64,000 nt of DNA from Mercurialis annua (taxonomy: Eukaryota > Streptophyta > Magnoliopsida > Malpighiales > Euphorbiaceae): contig NC_065577.1 of assembly GCF_937616625.2 (NCBI RefSeq), positions 1,054,001 through 1,118,000 of the forward strand, read 5' to 3'. Below are positions 54,082 through 64,000 of the stretch, one piece after another. Within the stretch, counting starts at the first letter, position 1. Each line of letters opens with the position of its first letter. Made by a program: the position numbers and the translations under genes. The notes under the pieces were generated by a model. That model did not search any database. It had not been told where the DNA came from and saw nothing but the letters and a program-made list of their open reading frames with translations.

Positions 54082-56747
54082 TGGCATTGAGGTGAGTGTG
54101 ATTTTGTTGTTGTGCAATGTGAAAAAGATTTGATTTTGTTGTTTTTGGATTCTTGTAGTAAAGTTAATGAATTGAGAATTCAATTTAAGTTGTAGAATTT
54201 TGTATAATTCTAATTTGGTTGGTGATCTTGAATTTTAATGTGCAATTTGACAAACTTGATATTCTGTGTTAGGGAATTATTGAGAGAGGTTTGGAATATG
54301 ATATTGAAACTTCATTTCTATGAATAAGATTAGTTTTTAAGTATTTGTGTTGGTTATTTTTCTGTTAGTTTGATTCAAATCTGACTAATTTAGGGAAGTT
54401 AAAATTTGGAAGGTAAAGTGTGTGGCAAGTTAGTTAATAATAAGTCTTTAAGTTATTAGGGTAATTGGCTTCTAATGATTGAGACCAGGGTTACTTGTGA
54501 GTTTTATCATGTTTAGGTAATGAAGGAAATGAAATTTGATAGGTTTTGTAGTACTGGAGCTCCATTGTTGGCTCGGACAAAAGCTTATTCTGATATGATC
54601 ACTGTTGTTATGCATTTGGTTTTGCTGTCTTTCTTATAGAGACATAACCTTTTTGCTATAACTCTGTTTTACAATTTGCCTGTTTCGTCAATAATTTTAC
54701 CTTTTCTAATGAACATGCTACAAGATATTGGCAATCAATTTCTGAACTATTATCTGTTTTTGCAAGTCCTATAGAAACTGCTTCCCTGCTATCTTGAAAT
54801 ATTTTACGTCCAAAACCGAATTTGTCAGTTTTGTTTGCTTATTCTGCTTGGTTTGATTTTTGCACACCCCTGATTCAAGTGTTCAGATATGATTTTTGCA
54901 CCTTTCTGTTTGCTTATTCTTGCTTTGGTTTGTTCCGAAGTCTGGTTGATAAGCATATGCAATTAATGCTTGCAACCGCTCTAGCTTAATGGCATCCTTG
55001 AAGCCAATTATTATTTGTATGCTGTGAGCTAAATGATGTAAAGCTGTCCGTAGATTGATGCCGTCTACTATTTGAATAATTATAAGCCGGAGGGATGATC
55101 TCGGGGTCTAGCTGGTACTCGAGTTAGAAAGAAGCATCATAGTTGAGTGATAGAGTAGCTATAAAGTGCATAGTGAAAATAGTTCTGGTGAGAAGGTAAT
55201 TAGGAGACTGCTACTTTGAGGTAATTATGGAGATGAAGATCTTGAGTTTGAAGTTAGTAGACTCCATTTTTGCTAGCTTAACAAAGGCGTGAAGTTAGAC
55301 ACCGCATCACTATCTATGTTGGACGTGAACTTTCCGAATCACATGTTTCCGCATTTCGTAACTGCTTCTGAAAATGTTTTTAAAATTTCAGAATTTTATA
55401 TTTATAACCAATTCTTGTAAAAAATATTGTTTAGCTGTTTTTTGTTTTTGCATTTTTTTTGTTTTCAGGTTCTGTTTCCATGCAATATAGATCACTATAA
55501 GCCTTTAGCTTCCTTGACTTCAAATTTAGTAAACATGATTTATGTGGCATTCATAAAGTTTCTCCTTGGAGCTGTTGTGCCCTTGGTGACATTATTAGGT
55601 GCACGAATTCTGATTTTGATTATTTTCGAGCTAATTTTGAATAACTGGCGAGTTGGTTCGAACCAATTACACCCTTAATCGTGAGTTTGGGAAATCAATA
55701 TACTTTTTCCTTAATGTTGAGGCCGTTGATCCATTCCTTTGACTCGTACTGATGAGAATTTGACTCCGCGAGAGATTGAGCAAAAAGTAGCGGAATTGGC
55801 CTATTTTTTGCGTGTACCAATTGAAGTATTTTGAAATGAGCTGAAGAATTAACATTTTATTAACAGGAGCGACGAAATCCAAGAGTCCTTTTTTTCTATA
55901 GCATAACTCAACACCTATTCTAAATTTTGGAATAAATTCAAATCTAATGAGAAGTAGATAAATATTTCTTATAATTGCAAGTATATGCATACAGATTAGT
56001 ATCTGTACAGAAATCAACATGCTTAATTCCGAATCTATTTTTAATGATATAGTGTTGAATTTCTTAAATTAATTAAAAACATTACTTCTTATGTATTAAG
56101 GTGTGTAAAAATTCACAAAATTCACAAAATTGAAACTGGGGAACCATTAAATAAACTTTTGAAACAAGAGGTACCAAATTATTAATTATGATATGAATCA
56201 AAAACCTAAAAATAATTTGCTCTATAATCAATTAACTCATATTAAAATTATTTTAATCAATTAAATACCATTTTCTAATTTTAGGCTAAATAACTCTCAA
56301 ATTGGATCATCACGACTTGTGAACCAAGACCGGAATTTTATTCCGCAAAGGCTAATTCAAAAGGCATACTGCGCCACTTTGTAACTTAAGGATTAATTAA
56401 GATAATTATTAAAATCAGAGTACTAGTTAAAATAAACTATATGTTAAGATAAACTAGAATACTAACTAAAATAAATTATTATATTGAGATAATTATCTAG
56501 TGTACTAATTAAAATAGACTACTTTGACTATTTAATAATTACTATTTTAATTATTTTTTAATCATATAGAATTTTAAATAAGGTAAACAATTTGAATTAA
56601 CTACTATTTTAATTTTAATTTTATAATTATAAAATTTGCGTACCAATTAAAAAAATTAAACAATTAACCCCCCCCCCCCCCCCCCTCCCTCTCTCGAAAT
56701 ACTCCAAAAGCTGCCGTAAATCACCTCGCGATCACACTCTTCTAATT
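54082..56747. other. Region between the two L10 copies
   Basis: 3' UTR of L10, then unique-looking sequence with no complete gene. Two protein-like scraps are present: 55520-55612, which resembles TIC21 exon 4, and 55722-55832, a short frame ending [15 protein letters not shown] stop. A run of 18 C residues (56668-56685) lies just before the second L10 copy. The remainder (54500-55400, 56040-56660) is AT-rich without features I can name. Confidence 0.45.
55520..55612 (+). pseudogene. Possible TIC21 exon-4-like fragment
   Basis: The stretch ctccttggagctgttgtgcc followed by cttggtgacatta resembles ctccttggagctgttgcgct cagtgacatta in TIC21 exon 4 (45608-45640), about 29 of 36 positions by eye. 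There is no other TIC21 exon nearby. It could be a retained scrap of a local duplication or chance. Confidence 0.3.
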
Positions 56748-57846
56748 ATGATGATCTTCAAAGCAATGACCGCCATGTCAAACCCTAACCCGATTTCACT
56801 CCTCCGAAAACCCATTTCCCATTTCAAACAAATCCATTCCAACCCCAAGAAACAAGAAACACTCCACTCCCTAAAAACCTACTTACAAAACTGCCACCTC
56901 CTAGCTGCAATTAAATACTCAGCTTTCACACCAAATCAGTTCCAACAATTCAGAAATTCATTACCGGAATCCGCTCATATCATCGTCGCTAAAAACATGT
57001 TGGTCCAAGTTGAGCGCAATGTATGGGAAAATACATTCATGAGGCCCAGAATGTGAACCATATAACCGTGGGCCGGACACCACATTAAACCCAAAACCCT
57101 AAGGTAATGGGTTAGGTAGTCCATCCCACTTATATATTCCACATTCTACTCATATCTTTCCAATGTGGGATTTCCATCACACTTAATATTCAACAATCTC
57201 CCCCTTAAGTGTGATACCCTTCCACATTAGATCGCTCAACTTACCTCGGAACTAGACTCCAACCCTTTCGGGATGGCTACCCGGAGTCACCAAGTTCCAC
57301 CCAGCCGAACCGGGCTCTGATACCAATTGTTGGTCCAAGTTGAGCGCAATGTATGGGAGAATACATTCATGAGGCCCAGAATGTGAACCATATAACCGTG
57401 GGCCGGACACCACATTAAACCCAAAACCCTAAGGTAATGGGTTAGGTAGTCCATCCCACTTAATATTCCACATTCTACTCATATCTTTCCAATGTGGGAT
57501 TTCCATCACACTTAATATTCAACAAAACACTGTCGCTTATAAGGCAATTGAAGGCACCCAATGGGAGTTATTGAAGCCCTGTATGAACGGAATGAACGCT
57601 TGGCTTTTTGTTCATACTGAAGAAATTTCTGAGGCTTTGGAGTTGAATGTGGAGGAGAATGATTTTACTTGTGCGGTGTTTGAAGGGGGGTTGTATGGGC
57701 CTGGTGGTTTCCGGCGGCTGATGAGTATGCCGACGAGAGATGAGTTTTATGGTGGGCTTTTGGGCGGGTTGCAGAGCCCTTTGATTGGGTTGGTTTGTTG
57801 TTTGGAAGCTCCGGTTAGAGATTTGATTGCGGAGGTTGAAGATTGA
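56748..57846 (+). pseudogene. Second plastid L10 gene copy, interrupted by a TRIM
   Basis: The N-terminal part (56748-56997) encodes a leader and the L10 region around LLAAIKYSAFTPNQFQQFRN and ESAHIIVAKN. The frame is then broken by a 527-bp TRIM insertion and resumes at 57530 (VAYKAIEGTQWELLKPCMNG) to a stop at 57846. The C-terminal part lacks about eight residues found in the intact gene before NDFT and has a shorter tail. Apart from the insertion both halves are open, so the TRIM may be the inactivating event. The start is uncertain among ATGs at 56748, 56751, 56766 and 56775. A message spliced across the TRIM is conceivable but not shown. Confidence 0.88.
56998..57524 (-). mobile_element. 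TRIM (miniature LTR retrotransposon) with 5-bp target duplication
   Basis: Two direct terminal repeats of 198 and 197 bp (56998-57195 and 57328-57524), differing at only a few positions, start tgttggtccaagttgagc and end tatattcaaca. The flanks aaaca (56993-56997 and 57525-57529) are the 5-bp duplication made by integrase. On the minus strand, the primer site tggtatcagagcccgg (tRNA-Met type) follows the upstream repeat and a purine tract aagggggagat precedes the downstream repeat, so the element runs on the minus strand. The 132-bp interior has no coding capacity. Near-identical repeats mean a fairly recent insertion. Confidence 0.95.
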
Positions 57847-58232
57847 ACCCTGGTTTTGGTAGGAATAAAGGTCATTGTGGTCCTTCAATTTGTGCGTCGG
57901 CTCAATTAATTTATTAATACTTTTATTGCGGTTTTGGTACGATTTGGGAGTTATTTGATCTAAAAGAAAATATTATCTCTGATTAGTTAAAATTGCTAAA
58001 TTTGAATTAATCTAAGTACAAGTTAAATTAGCTCATGGAAGGTAGCATAAAGTCCTCAGAGATTTGTTGTTGATGTGTTTTGAACATTTTTCCTCCTAAA
58101 TCAATTGCATTATTAATTTTAACTAACTAATCTTTCCTTTGAGTGTTTATCACATATAATAATTGTACTATATGGAGTATTTGCAATAAGCCAATACAAT
58201 AAGCCAATAAACATTTACAACAGAAAATATTT
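57847..58232. other. 3' flank of the second L10 copy
   Basis: It contains the former 3' UTR, then AT-rich sequence up to the LINE target duplication. No gene was seen. Confidence 0.45.
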
Positions 58233-59049
58233 TTTTTTTTTTTTTTTGAGATAAAAAGTTCTATTAATCAAAAGCTGATTGATCAACCAATACATAGAAT
58301 TTGATAATTGGAGGGACATGCCCCAACCAATTAGATAAACTAAAATAGCCATATGCTACCACATGAGATTTTCTATTAAAACAACATTTATGCATCTCAA
58401 TTAAGCTAAAGTAGTCATGTGCTATTAAACTGATAATATTACAAAGCAAAGAGTTGTTGTTGAAGACATCCATTACAACCTTTAAAATAAAGGGAATTAG
58501 ATTAGCTTCGCTCGCCATGATAATACTACCTTTAATCGCACGACTGCTACAGCTAGCAGCTATAACTTCATCGTTAAAGTTTCTGATCACATCTTCTGTG
58601 ACATATCTCTTCTCTTGAACATTAAAGACATTATCGATATTGACGCAAAACATACCGATATTTGATGAAATCCGTCGTAAGATGGTGGCTCTAATTGTTT
58701 TAGAGATCCAAGTCGCTTGCATCGCAAAAAACAATTTCATCTCTAACGATGAAAATAAACTATTCTTAATTTCGATTAGATCAGATCTAATGAAATTAAG
58801 ATACTAGAATAAAAAATAATTTCTAAATCTAGACCATAAATGGCCAAGAAAGAAATTTTATTCAAAATTAAAGATAAAAACTATGAAGAAAGCTGAAAAA
58901 ACTGAATATGAGAGATTAGGGAGGTGATTTTAGGCCAAAAATGGCCAAAAACCACCTCCCAAATGACAAAAAGAAAAAAACTTACTAGGGTTTGAGAGGT
59001 TTCTCAAAGAGAGAGACGGCTAGGATTTGTTCTTTTTGAATTATAACAA
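58233..59049 (-). mobile_element. Short LINE derivative carrying an RNase H-like frame, 20-bp target duplication
   Basis: An 817-bp insertion flanked by identical 20-bp sequences, atttacaacagaaaatattt (58213-58232 and 59050-59069). On the minus strand it begins agaacaaatcctagccgtct, a typical LINE leader with pyrimidine tracts and 'aaaccctagtaag'. A 158-codon frame follows (58740-58264), then a poly(A) tail at the 58233 end. The frame resembles the plant LINE RNase H-like domain (FCVNIDNVFNVQEKRYV, DVIRNFNDEVIAASCSSRAI, NWLGHVPPIIKFYVLVDQS) but catalytic acidic residues are not convincing. The reverse transcriptase and endonuclease are absent, so it needed an active LINE to move. Confidence 0.78.
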
Positions 59050-61305
59050 ATTTACAACAGAAAATATTTTAATTATTACTTACAATAAACATTTACAATA
59101 GAAAATATTTTGATTATTACTTATATTTTTGGCCGTGTTGTAAAATTTCTCTTTCTTAAACCTATCATTTTAAAACCGAGGTCAATTTCTTAATGTTATC
59201 TAAATGGATGACAATTAGCTATTAGTTACAGTGTGGGATTACATAATAAATAATGGAGTAAGAATTTATACCAATTAATCTATATCAACTGTCCTAAATT
59301 ACTCGATGATATATCACAAAATCGAGCTTAAGTCAAGCTCTAAATAAATTCAAGCTCAAGCTTAACAAATTTGTTGGGTTCTTAACGAGTTCAAATGGTC
59401 CAAAAAATAATAATATTAACATTAAGTTTTAATGATAAACTAACAGAAAAAGTTATAATGTACAATGAACTAGTGTACTTATTGTAAAATATAAGGGTAA
59501 AACTATAAATTAGATAAGCTCATCTGGTCAATTACTATAAAGCTCAGCTCAGCTCGACTCAACACCCTACTCGAGCAGCTCAAACTAGAACTCAACTCTA
59601 TTAATATTGACTTGATTTTAGATATTTTTTGAGTTAATCCAGAGTAGCTCACGAGTTAGCAAGACTTACTTACACCCGTAGCTACAGCCGAGAGAAGTGA
59701 TATGATCTTGACTTGCAATTTAGTTATGAGGTTGTTAAAAGAAAACATACAGACATTCTCTCGTATAGAAACCGTGGTGCATTCATGCTGTTAATAAAAC
59801 AATAGATTTCTTAGCCAACTAAAACCAATATAAAACTGGGCATCAGTATCATATATTTCTCAACTTTTTTGCCTAAGGAGAATAGAAAAAATACATCACT
59901 GGCAAATTAATCACAACAAAGACAACCCAGAAAAAAATAATGAAAGTTGAATGTTATCAGGTTGTAGAACCGTGTTAGGTCAGTCCTGCTTCTAAAGATT
60001 GCGGTCGGGTAGTCGATTTGATACTGATAATCAAGAGTATAAGTGGAACCAAACCAGCACAGCTTCTTCATACGACGACCACTTTCCAAAACACACCTAT
60101 AGTTGAACTGCTTGAGACCCTGTATCCAAATAAATTCTATGCGTCTCAGTAACTACAGAGATATCCACAGTAATTAGTAATTACCATAGCAACTTAATAA
60201 AGATTAAAAAGTATTACGAGTAACTGAAAGTAGATTGGGTAAAGAGTGAAATCTTCATAAAACCAACAAAGCACACTTTTTTCAATTTCGCTTCAGCGTA
60301 CATATCGCACCTCTATAATGATAATACATATACACAAACGGTGATACAAGTCTCAAAGCCACTTTGATTTTAGTGTGAAAAAGAGAGGCAAATAACCAAA
60401 GAAAAATGCCATTAGATGCCATAGATACAAAAATTTGGCTACTCAATGTTTAAGCGTTTTGCAGAAGACTATAAATGATGGTGTTAATAATTCAATCCAC
60501 AATGAGCAATAAAAGGCAGCATGACATGTCATGTCAATATAAATGCAACAAAATTATAAGTGCATGAAAAGCTTAAAAAGAAGAAAAATACAACCATGTG
60601 AAAGATAAAAGAGAGCATAGTTACAGTTCATGCTCATACAAATTATCACAGAATCTTCTGCATAAACATAAGTTAGTAATGATGTCACCGAAACAATATC
60701 TAAAGAAGCACAAACTAGCTGAGTTAGAAAACAAAATTTTAAACCAACTCGGTGAGTTTGATGCTATCTCGCATTGCTTTGTCCATAACTTCTTCATAGG
60801 ACAAACTAGAGATAAAGCAAAAACAGAGAAGATTCACGTTTCAGCTTAAACAACCGAATAAAAGACAGATGGTTCATTGACTATCTGCGGATTGATTACA
60901 GACCTGATAGTGCCGTCATGAAGTATACCGGTGCATAAATTCAACTCTATGACATTGCAAAGTTTCAATTAATCATAGGAATCCATGCTCATACAATAAG
61001 GAGTATTTTTTTTTTCAGGAGATGGGTAGTTGGGTACTATTTGTTAAGGTACCGCAGCTGTAGTATAATAACTAACGCAAGCATGTTAAGCCAGACATTG
61101 CTTGCCCCTCAAAATTAAGCTGATCCGCTTGTAACTTAGTAACATGTTTTCCCAATCATAGGTGTGTTATTTAGAAATCAAGCTAACTTCAAGAGGACTT
61201 GTAGAATAAATCATTCTTATGAGTAACAGCAGTGCAAGATTCATAAGTTGGCATTGGCAATACAAGCGATAGAGACAAGTCAAAGCAGCAGAAACAGGGA
61301 CATAC
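59050..61305. other. Intergenic region downstream of the reticulon gene
   Basis: Includes a gagctc/agctcaag-rich stretch (59320-59680) ending 'cttacttacacccgtagct', probably a decayed transposon, and the reticulon 3' flank. Short frames near 59907-60089 and 60598-60849 have no clear product. Confidence 0.45.
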
Positions 61306-62960
61306 CTACTGAATCTTCTTTTCCTTGTTTGAGGAAAATGGAATCTTTTTAAGGATGCTATCATCAATTTTCCTATACTGTGTTTGAACAATTTTGTGAG
61401 TTACAGAAAGCTTCTCATCAATGTGGTGTTGATATTTGTCGTAAAGCACCGGGGCTGAGAAGCTAAGGAGAATCCCTGCAAGAAAATGTATATCCATGTA
61501 ATGAAATTAAACTTTATTCATAGAGAGAAACACACAAGTGATAGTAAAGGACTCAACTTACCAACATAGACAAGAGTCAGAAAATTGCAGAGACTACCAA
61601 TAATTGATGCTACCCATAATCCAAAAGCAACCTGAAGAATCAGGTTACATTTAAATCATCCATGCTAACTTCAATCTTTTAGACTAACAAAACAATAAAA
61701 TACAATTTTTTGAACCAAAAGCTGAATTAAAGGTTAAATATGCTAACCTGAAGGAACAATTTCAAATTTCTACCAATTGCAATGTCGCGAGCAATAGACA
61801 AAGCTATATTAGCATAAACTTGAATCACAGAAGCAATCTTCACAATGGTCTCCTCTGATATATCCAAGTCAGGCAAAGGAGGCAGTGGCCTAAAGCATGA
61901 AGTTAGCACTAATCATCATTTTTCCGCATTTATAAAATCAAAACTAGAAAAACAAAAAGTTCATAATCAAAAGTTTTTTTTAAGGAGAATTAAAAAAGTT
62001 CACTCATGCCCAATGACGGAGGGAAGGGGGGCATGGGATGGCCATGGCCCCATCCAACTTTCTAAAAATTGCAAAATTAGGACCTAATTTTTTATATTTT
62101 ATGATTTGGCACCCCTTCATTTTTAAAAATTTGTCTCCTCTATATAATATATATATAGTGATTTGGCCCTCCTAATATTAAAATCCTAGTTCTGTCACTG
62201 CTCATATCCCATGACGCCTTACCCATTTAAGTTGACTCATCTCATTTCCCAATCTAAAGTTACACAGTGTGAGTTTATGATCAATGACGTAGAGAAACCC
62301 CCTTCAATCAACGGTTTTGAGGAGTTTCCGAAACTACTCTACATTTTAAAAAGGAAACTCTCAACTTGAGACCTATGTTACATACACTGATGCAATGTTC
62401 AAAACAATTCAAAATCAGATCAATCCTAGCATCATTTCATTTCAATAAAATCAAACTCCAAGTCAGCATAACCTTTCAAAACATGAGAAATTAACTAAAG
62501 AAAACTGTAATTAAAATCAATTATTTCACTAATTCAAAGTCCAGACAAACAAGAACTATAATAGATTCTAGTAATCAGCAGAAAAAATAAGTTAAAAACT
62601 AAAAAATTAATTACCTATTAAGAAGAGAAGCAGATTTAGCCCAAAAAAAGAGAATAGCGACGAGCAAAAACAACACATTAGCGACAAACGACAACAGATT
62701 ATAACCGGCGCATTCAAATAGCAGCCATAGAGTTGTTGAAGCAATTAAAACCGTAACACTTGCACACCACTTCTTCCACAAAAGTACATCCGCCACTAAA
62801 ATAATTACATTAAACAACGAACATAAAATATAATCAGATCGATCTCGAACAGAATTAATGTTTAAATTAACATGCAATGAGAGATTAAGAGACACGAACC
62901 TGAGCCGCCGCCGAGAAATTGATGAACGGAAATCCGCCGGGGAGGAATCGAATCTACCAT
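61306..62960 (-). CDS. Reticulon-like protein (RTNLB family)
   Basis: Five exons on the minus strand (62960-62900, 62795-62615, 61889-61748, 61631-61562, 61475-61306; 624 nt) encode 207 residues. The N-terminus [20 protein letters not shown] is the family's conserved start. The reticulon homology domain follows with its two long hydrophobic hairpins ([40 protein letters not shown]; later [20 protein letters not shown] and [16 protein letters not shown]). A basic C-terminus ([20 protein letters not shown]) ends the chain. Reticulons curve and shape the tubular endoplasmic reticulum. An open frame starting at 63030 in a different phase is not used, because only the ATG at 62960 gives the known family start. 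From memory it matches the At2g15280 position. The intron 2 sequence contains the repeat at 62008. Confidence 0.95.
62008..62202. repeat. Short dispersed repeat, 'gaggggggcatg...' type, copy 2, in a reticulon intron
   Basis: Runs from caatgacggagggaaggggg, through 'ccatggccccatccaacttt' and 'tttggccctcctaatattaaa', to 'ctagttctgtcactg'. It matches the copy at 42030-42214 along its length. Flank words ctcatg and ctcata could be traces of a short target duplication. Confidence 0.55.
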
Positions 62961-63685
62961 TATTTATGATTAAATCGATAATATTTAGGGTTTTTGTCAG
63001 TAATGTAAAATGTTGTGGGAGAGAGTACACCAGGAGGAAAATGATGAGAAATGAGAATACGAAAACAGACTAAATTTTCCCGAGAAAATTATTTCATAAC
63101 GTATATACAACTTCAGGAGGAGTCAGACGGTAGAATTTTCTCTTTGGACCGGGCTGGCCTAACTTTTAACTAGGCCGTACACGCAAGGTTTAATTTCAAA
63201 GGAAAAAATATTTTCTTCAATTTTTTCCATTTTTTAATATTGTAAAAGTACAAAAAGTCGATCTTTTTAAGAAAAATAACTTGTTTTCACTTTTCAAGAA
63301 AGAAAAAAATATAATACTAGTTACATAAGAAATTATTTAACTATCCCGACATCCAAAAAAATAGCTCGTATCTGACATACGTCACCAAAGTCTAAATTTC
63401 AAGTTGTAATTGCAAACATGCTAAATAAAAAAATTCACTAACTAATTACATTACAGATTGACTTGCAATAGAGAACTCGCTCTAGCAACGATAAAAAATG
63501 GGGCTTTCGTCGTCCGGAGTGATATCAATTTTGTTACATGAATAATCTATAGTTCCTCGATGTTTTGCAAATATTCTTCTGGCATTACGTCGATAAAAGT
63601 TAGATGCCATTTCGAGGATCTCAACTGATCTCCAGATGATTACATTTCCTAGTTCTCCAAATGTGCCTGGCAGATGAGTAATTGC
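62961..63685. other. Intergenic region between reticulon and PRKRIP1-like genes
   Basis: 5' flank of the reticulon gene and 3' flank of the next minus-strand gene; unique AT-rich sequence, no repeat seen. Confidence 0.5.
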
Positions 63686-64000
63686 TTAACTACGAGGCCG
63701 AAACATAATTCTTATTGCTGGTTCTTCTTTTGCTGCTTCTTCGCTGCCATCAGAGTCATTCCCGTCACCATCTGAAGATTCATTTTTCTGCTGCTCTTCA
63801 CCACCTGCGTTCAATTTCATCGTCTTCGCTTTTTTCTTCTGCTTTTTCTTTTGGCGTTTCAGACGTTTTTTTAAGGTTCTTTCTTCGGCAGCTTTTAATC
63901 TTTCTTCCCTCCTCATATTAAATTCAGCCAATTCTTTTCTTTTCTGGTAGTCTATGTCCATCCTTGTAAGCCTGTCTTGCTCTCTTCTCCTCATTTGTCG
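63686..64000 (-). CDS. PRKRIP1-like spliceosome-associated protein, C-terminal part (partial)
   Basis: The last 104 codons of a gene whose 5' part lies beyond the window edge at 64000. The frame is open to the edge (RQMRRREQDRLTRMDIDYQK), so a methionine near the edge should not be taken as a start. It is very basic and helical: LAEFNMRREERLKAAEERTL, then KKRLKRQKKKQKKKAK. An acidic, low-complexity tail (SSDGDGNDSDGSEEAAKEEP) follows, ending IMFRPRS. This pattern matches the C-terminal half of PRKR-interacting protein 1, a small nuclear factor in the late (C*/P) spliceosome. From memory it fits the Arabidopsis At2g15270 position. Family call is moderate because the N-terminal motif is off the window. 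Confidence 0.75.
   Translation of the reverse strand, partial: RQMRRREQDRLTRMDIDYQKRKELAEFNMRREERLKAAEERTLKKRLKRQKKKQKKKAKTMKLNAGGEEQQKNESSDGDGNDSDGSEEAAKEEPAIRIMFRPRS

Noticed and set aside
53671..54183. 170-codon minus-strand frame over L10
   Set aside because: Shadow of the L10 coding sequence in the opposite strand; no domain.
59907..60089. Small minus-strand gene
   Set aside because: A 60-codon frame with no recognisable product and no splice partners; probably non-coding flank of the reticulon gene.
62611..63030. Alternative longer first exon of the reticulon, starting at 63030
   Set aside because: Its N-terminal part is in a different frame from the conserved start and reads through intron 1. 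The ATG at 62960 with splicing at 62900/62795 gives the family sequence.

Overview
This is a gene-moderate, AT-rich nuclear segment of a eudicot plant. The evidence is spliced genes with short exons and GT-AG introns, nuclear genes for plastid proteins with N-terminal transit-like leaders (PGDH, NHD-type antiporter, SEP1, TIC21, plastid L10), a plant LRR-III receptor kinase, and typical plant repeats: tRNA-derived SINEs, a Stowaway MITE, a TRIM, a Ty3/gypsy remnant and a LINE derivative. The species cannot be fixed from the sequence alone. From memory, the gene order matches ancestral blocks that Arabidopsis has split between At2g15270-15320, At3g19480-19490 and At4g34180-34220. This supports the gene calls but was not checked here.

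Layout. 0.5-3.8 kb: cyclase-family hydrolase (-). 3.8-8.1 kb: repeats, including a SINE and a Stowaway MITE. 8.2-9.3 kb: secreted LRR protein (+). 10.1-11.4 kb: ARFB1-type small GTPase (-). 12.1-14.1 kb: stress-enhanced protein 1 (-). 15.8-20.5 kb: plastid NhaD-type Na+/H+ antiporter (+). 21.4-24.3 kb: plastid 3-phosphoglycerate dehydrogenase (-), convergent with the antiporter. 28.7-31.4 kb: SGNH carbohydrate esterase (-). 33.8-37.3 kb: LRR-III receptor pseudokinase (-). 42.8-45.7 kb: TIC21/PIC1 (+). 47.6-53.1 kb: accessory island with a giant foldback element, a Ty3/gypsy fragment and a tandemly duplicated gene fragment. 53.4-54.1 kb: plastid ribosomal protein L10 (+). 56.7-57.8 kb: second L10 copy interrupted by a TRIM (+). 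58.2-59.0 kb: LINE derivative. 61.3-63.0 kb: reticulon-like protein (-). 63.7-64.0 kb: 3' end of a PRKRIP1-like spliceosomal protein gene (-), cut by the window edge.

For every multi-exon gene the exon boundaries were worked out by hand. The exon lengths keep frame, and each junction restores the family's expected sequence. Many of the genes act in the plastid: PGDH in serine synthesis, NHD in Na+ homeostasis, SEP1 in the thylakoid, TIC21 in the inner envelope, L10 in translation. They are unrelated housekeeping genes rather than a cluster.

The most unusual material is a set of long inverted-repeat (foldback) elements, several with 9-10 bp target duplications of MULE type. The largest (47578-49059) has at its centre twelve short palindromes built on an NcoI-like core. 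A second element near 52.7 kb carries related palindromes. I see no convincing new multi-gene system; the interest lies in these nested palindrome elements and in how the repeats have remodelled genes.
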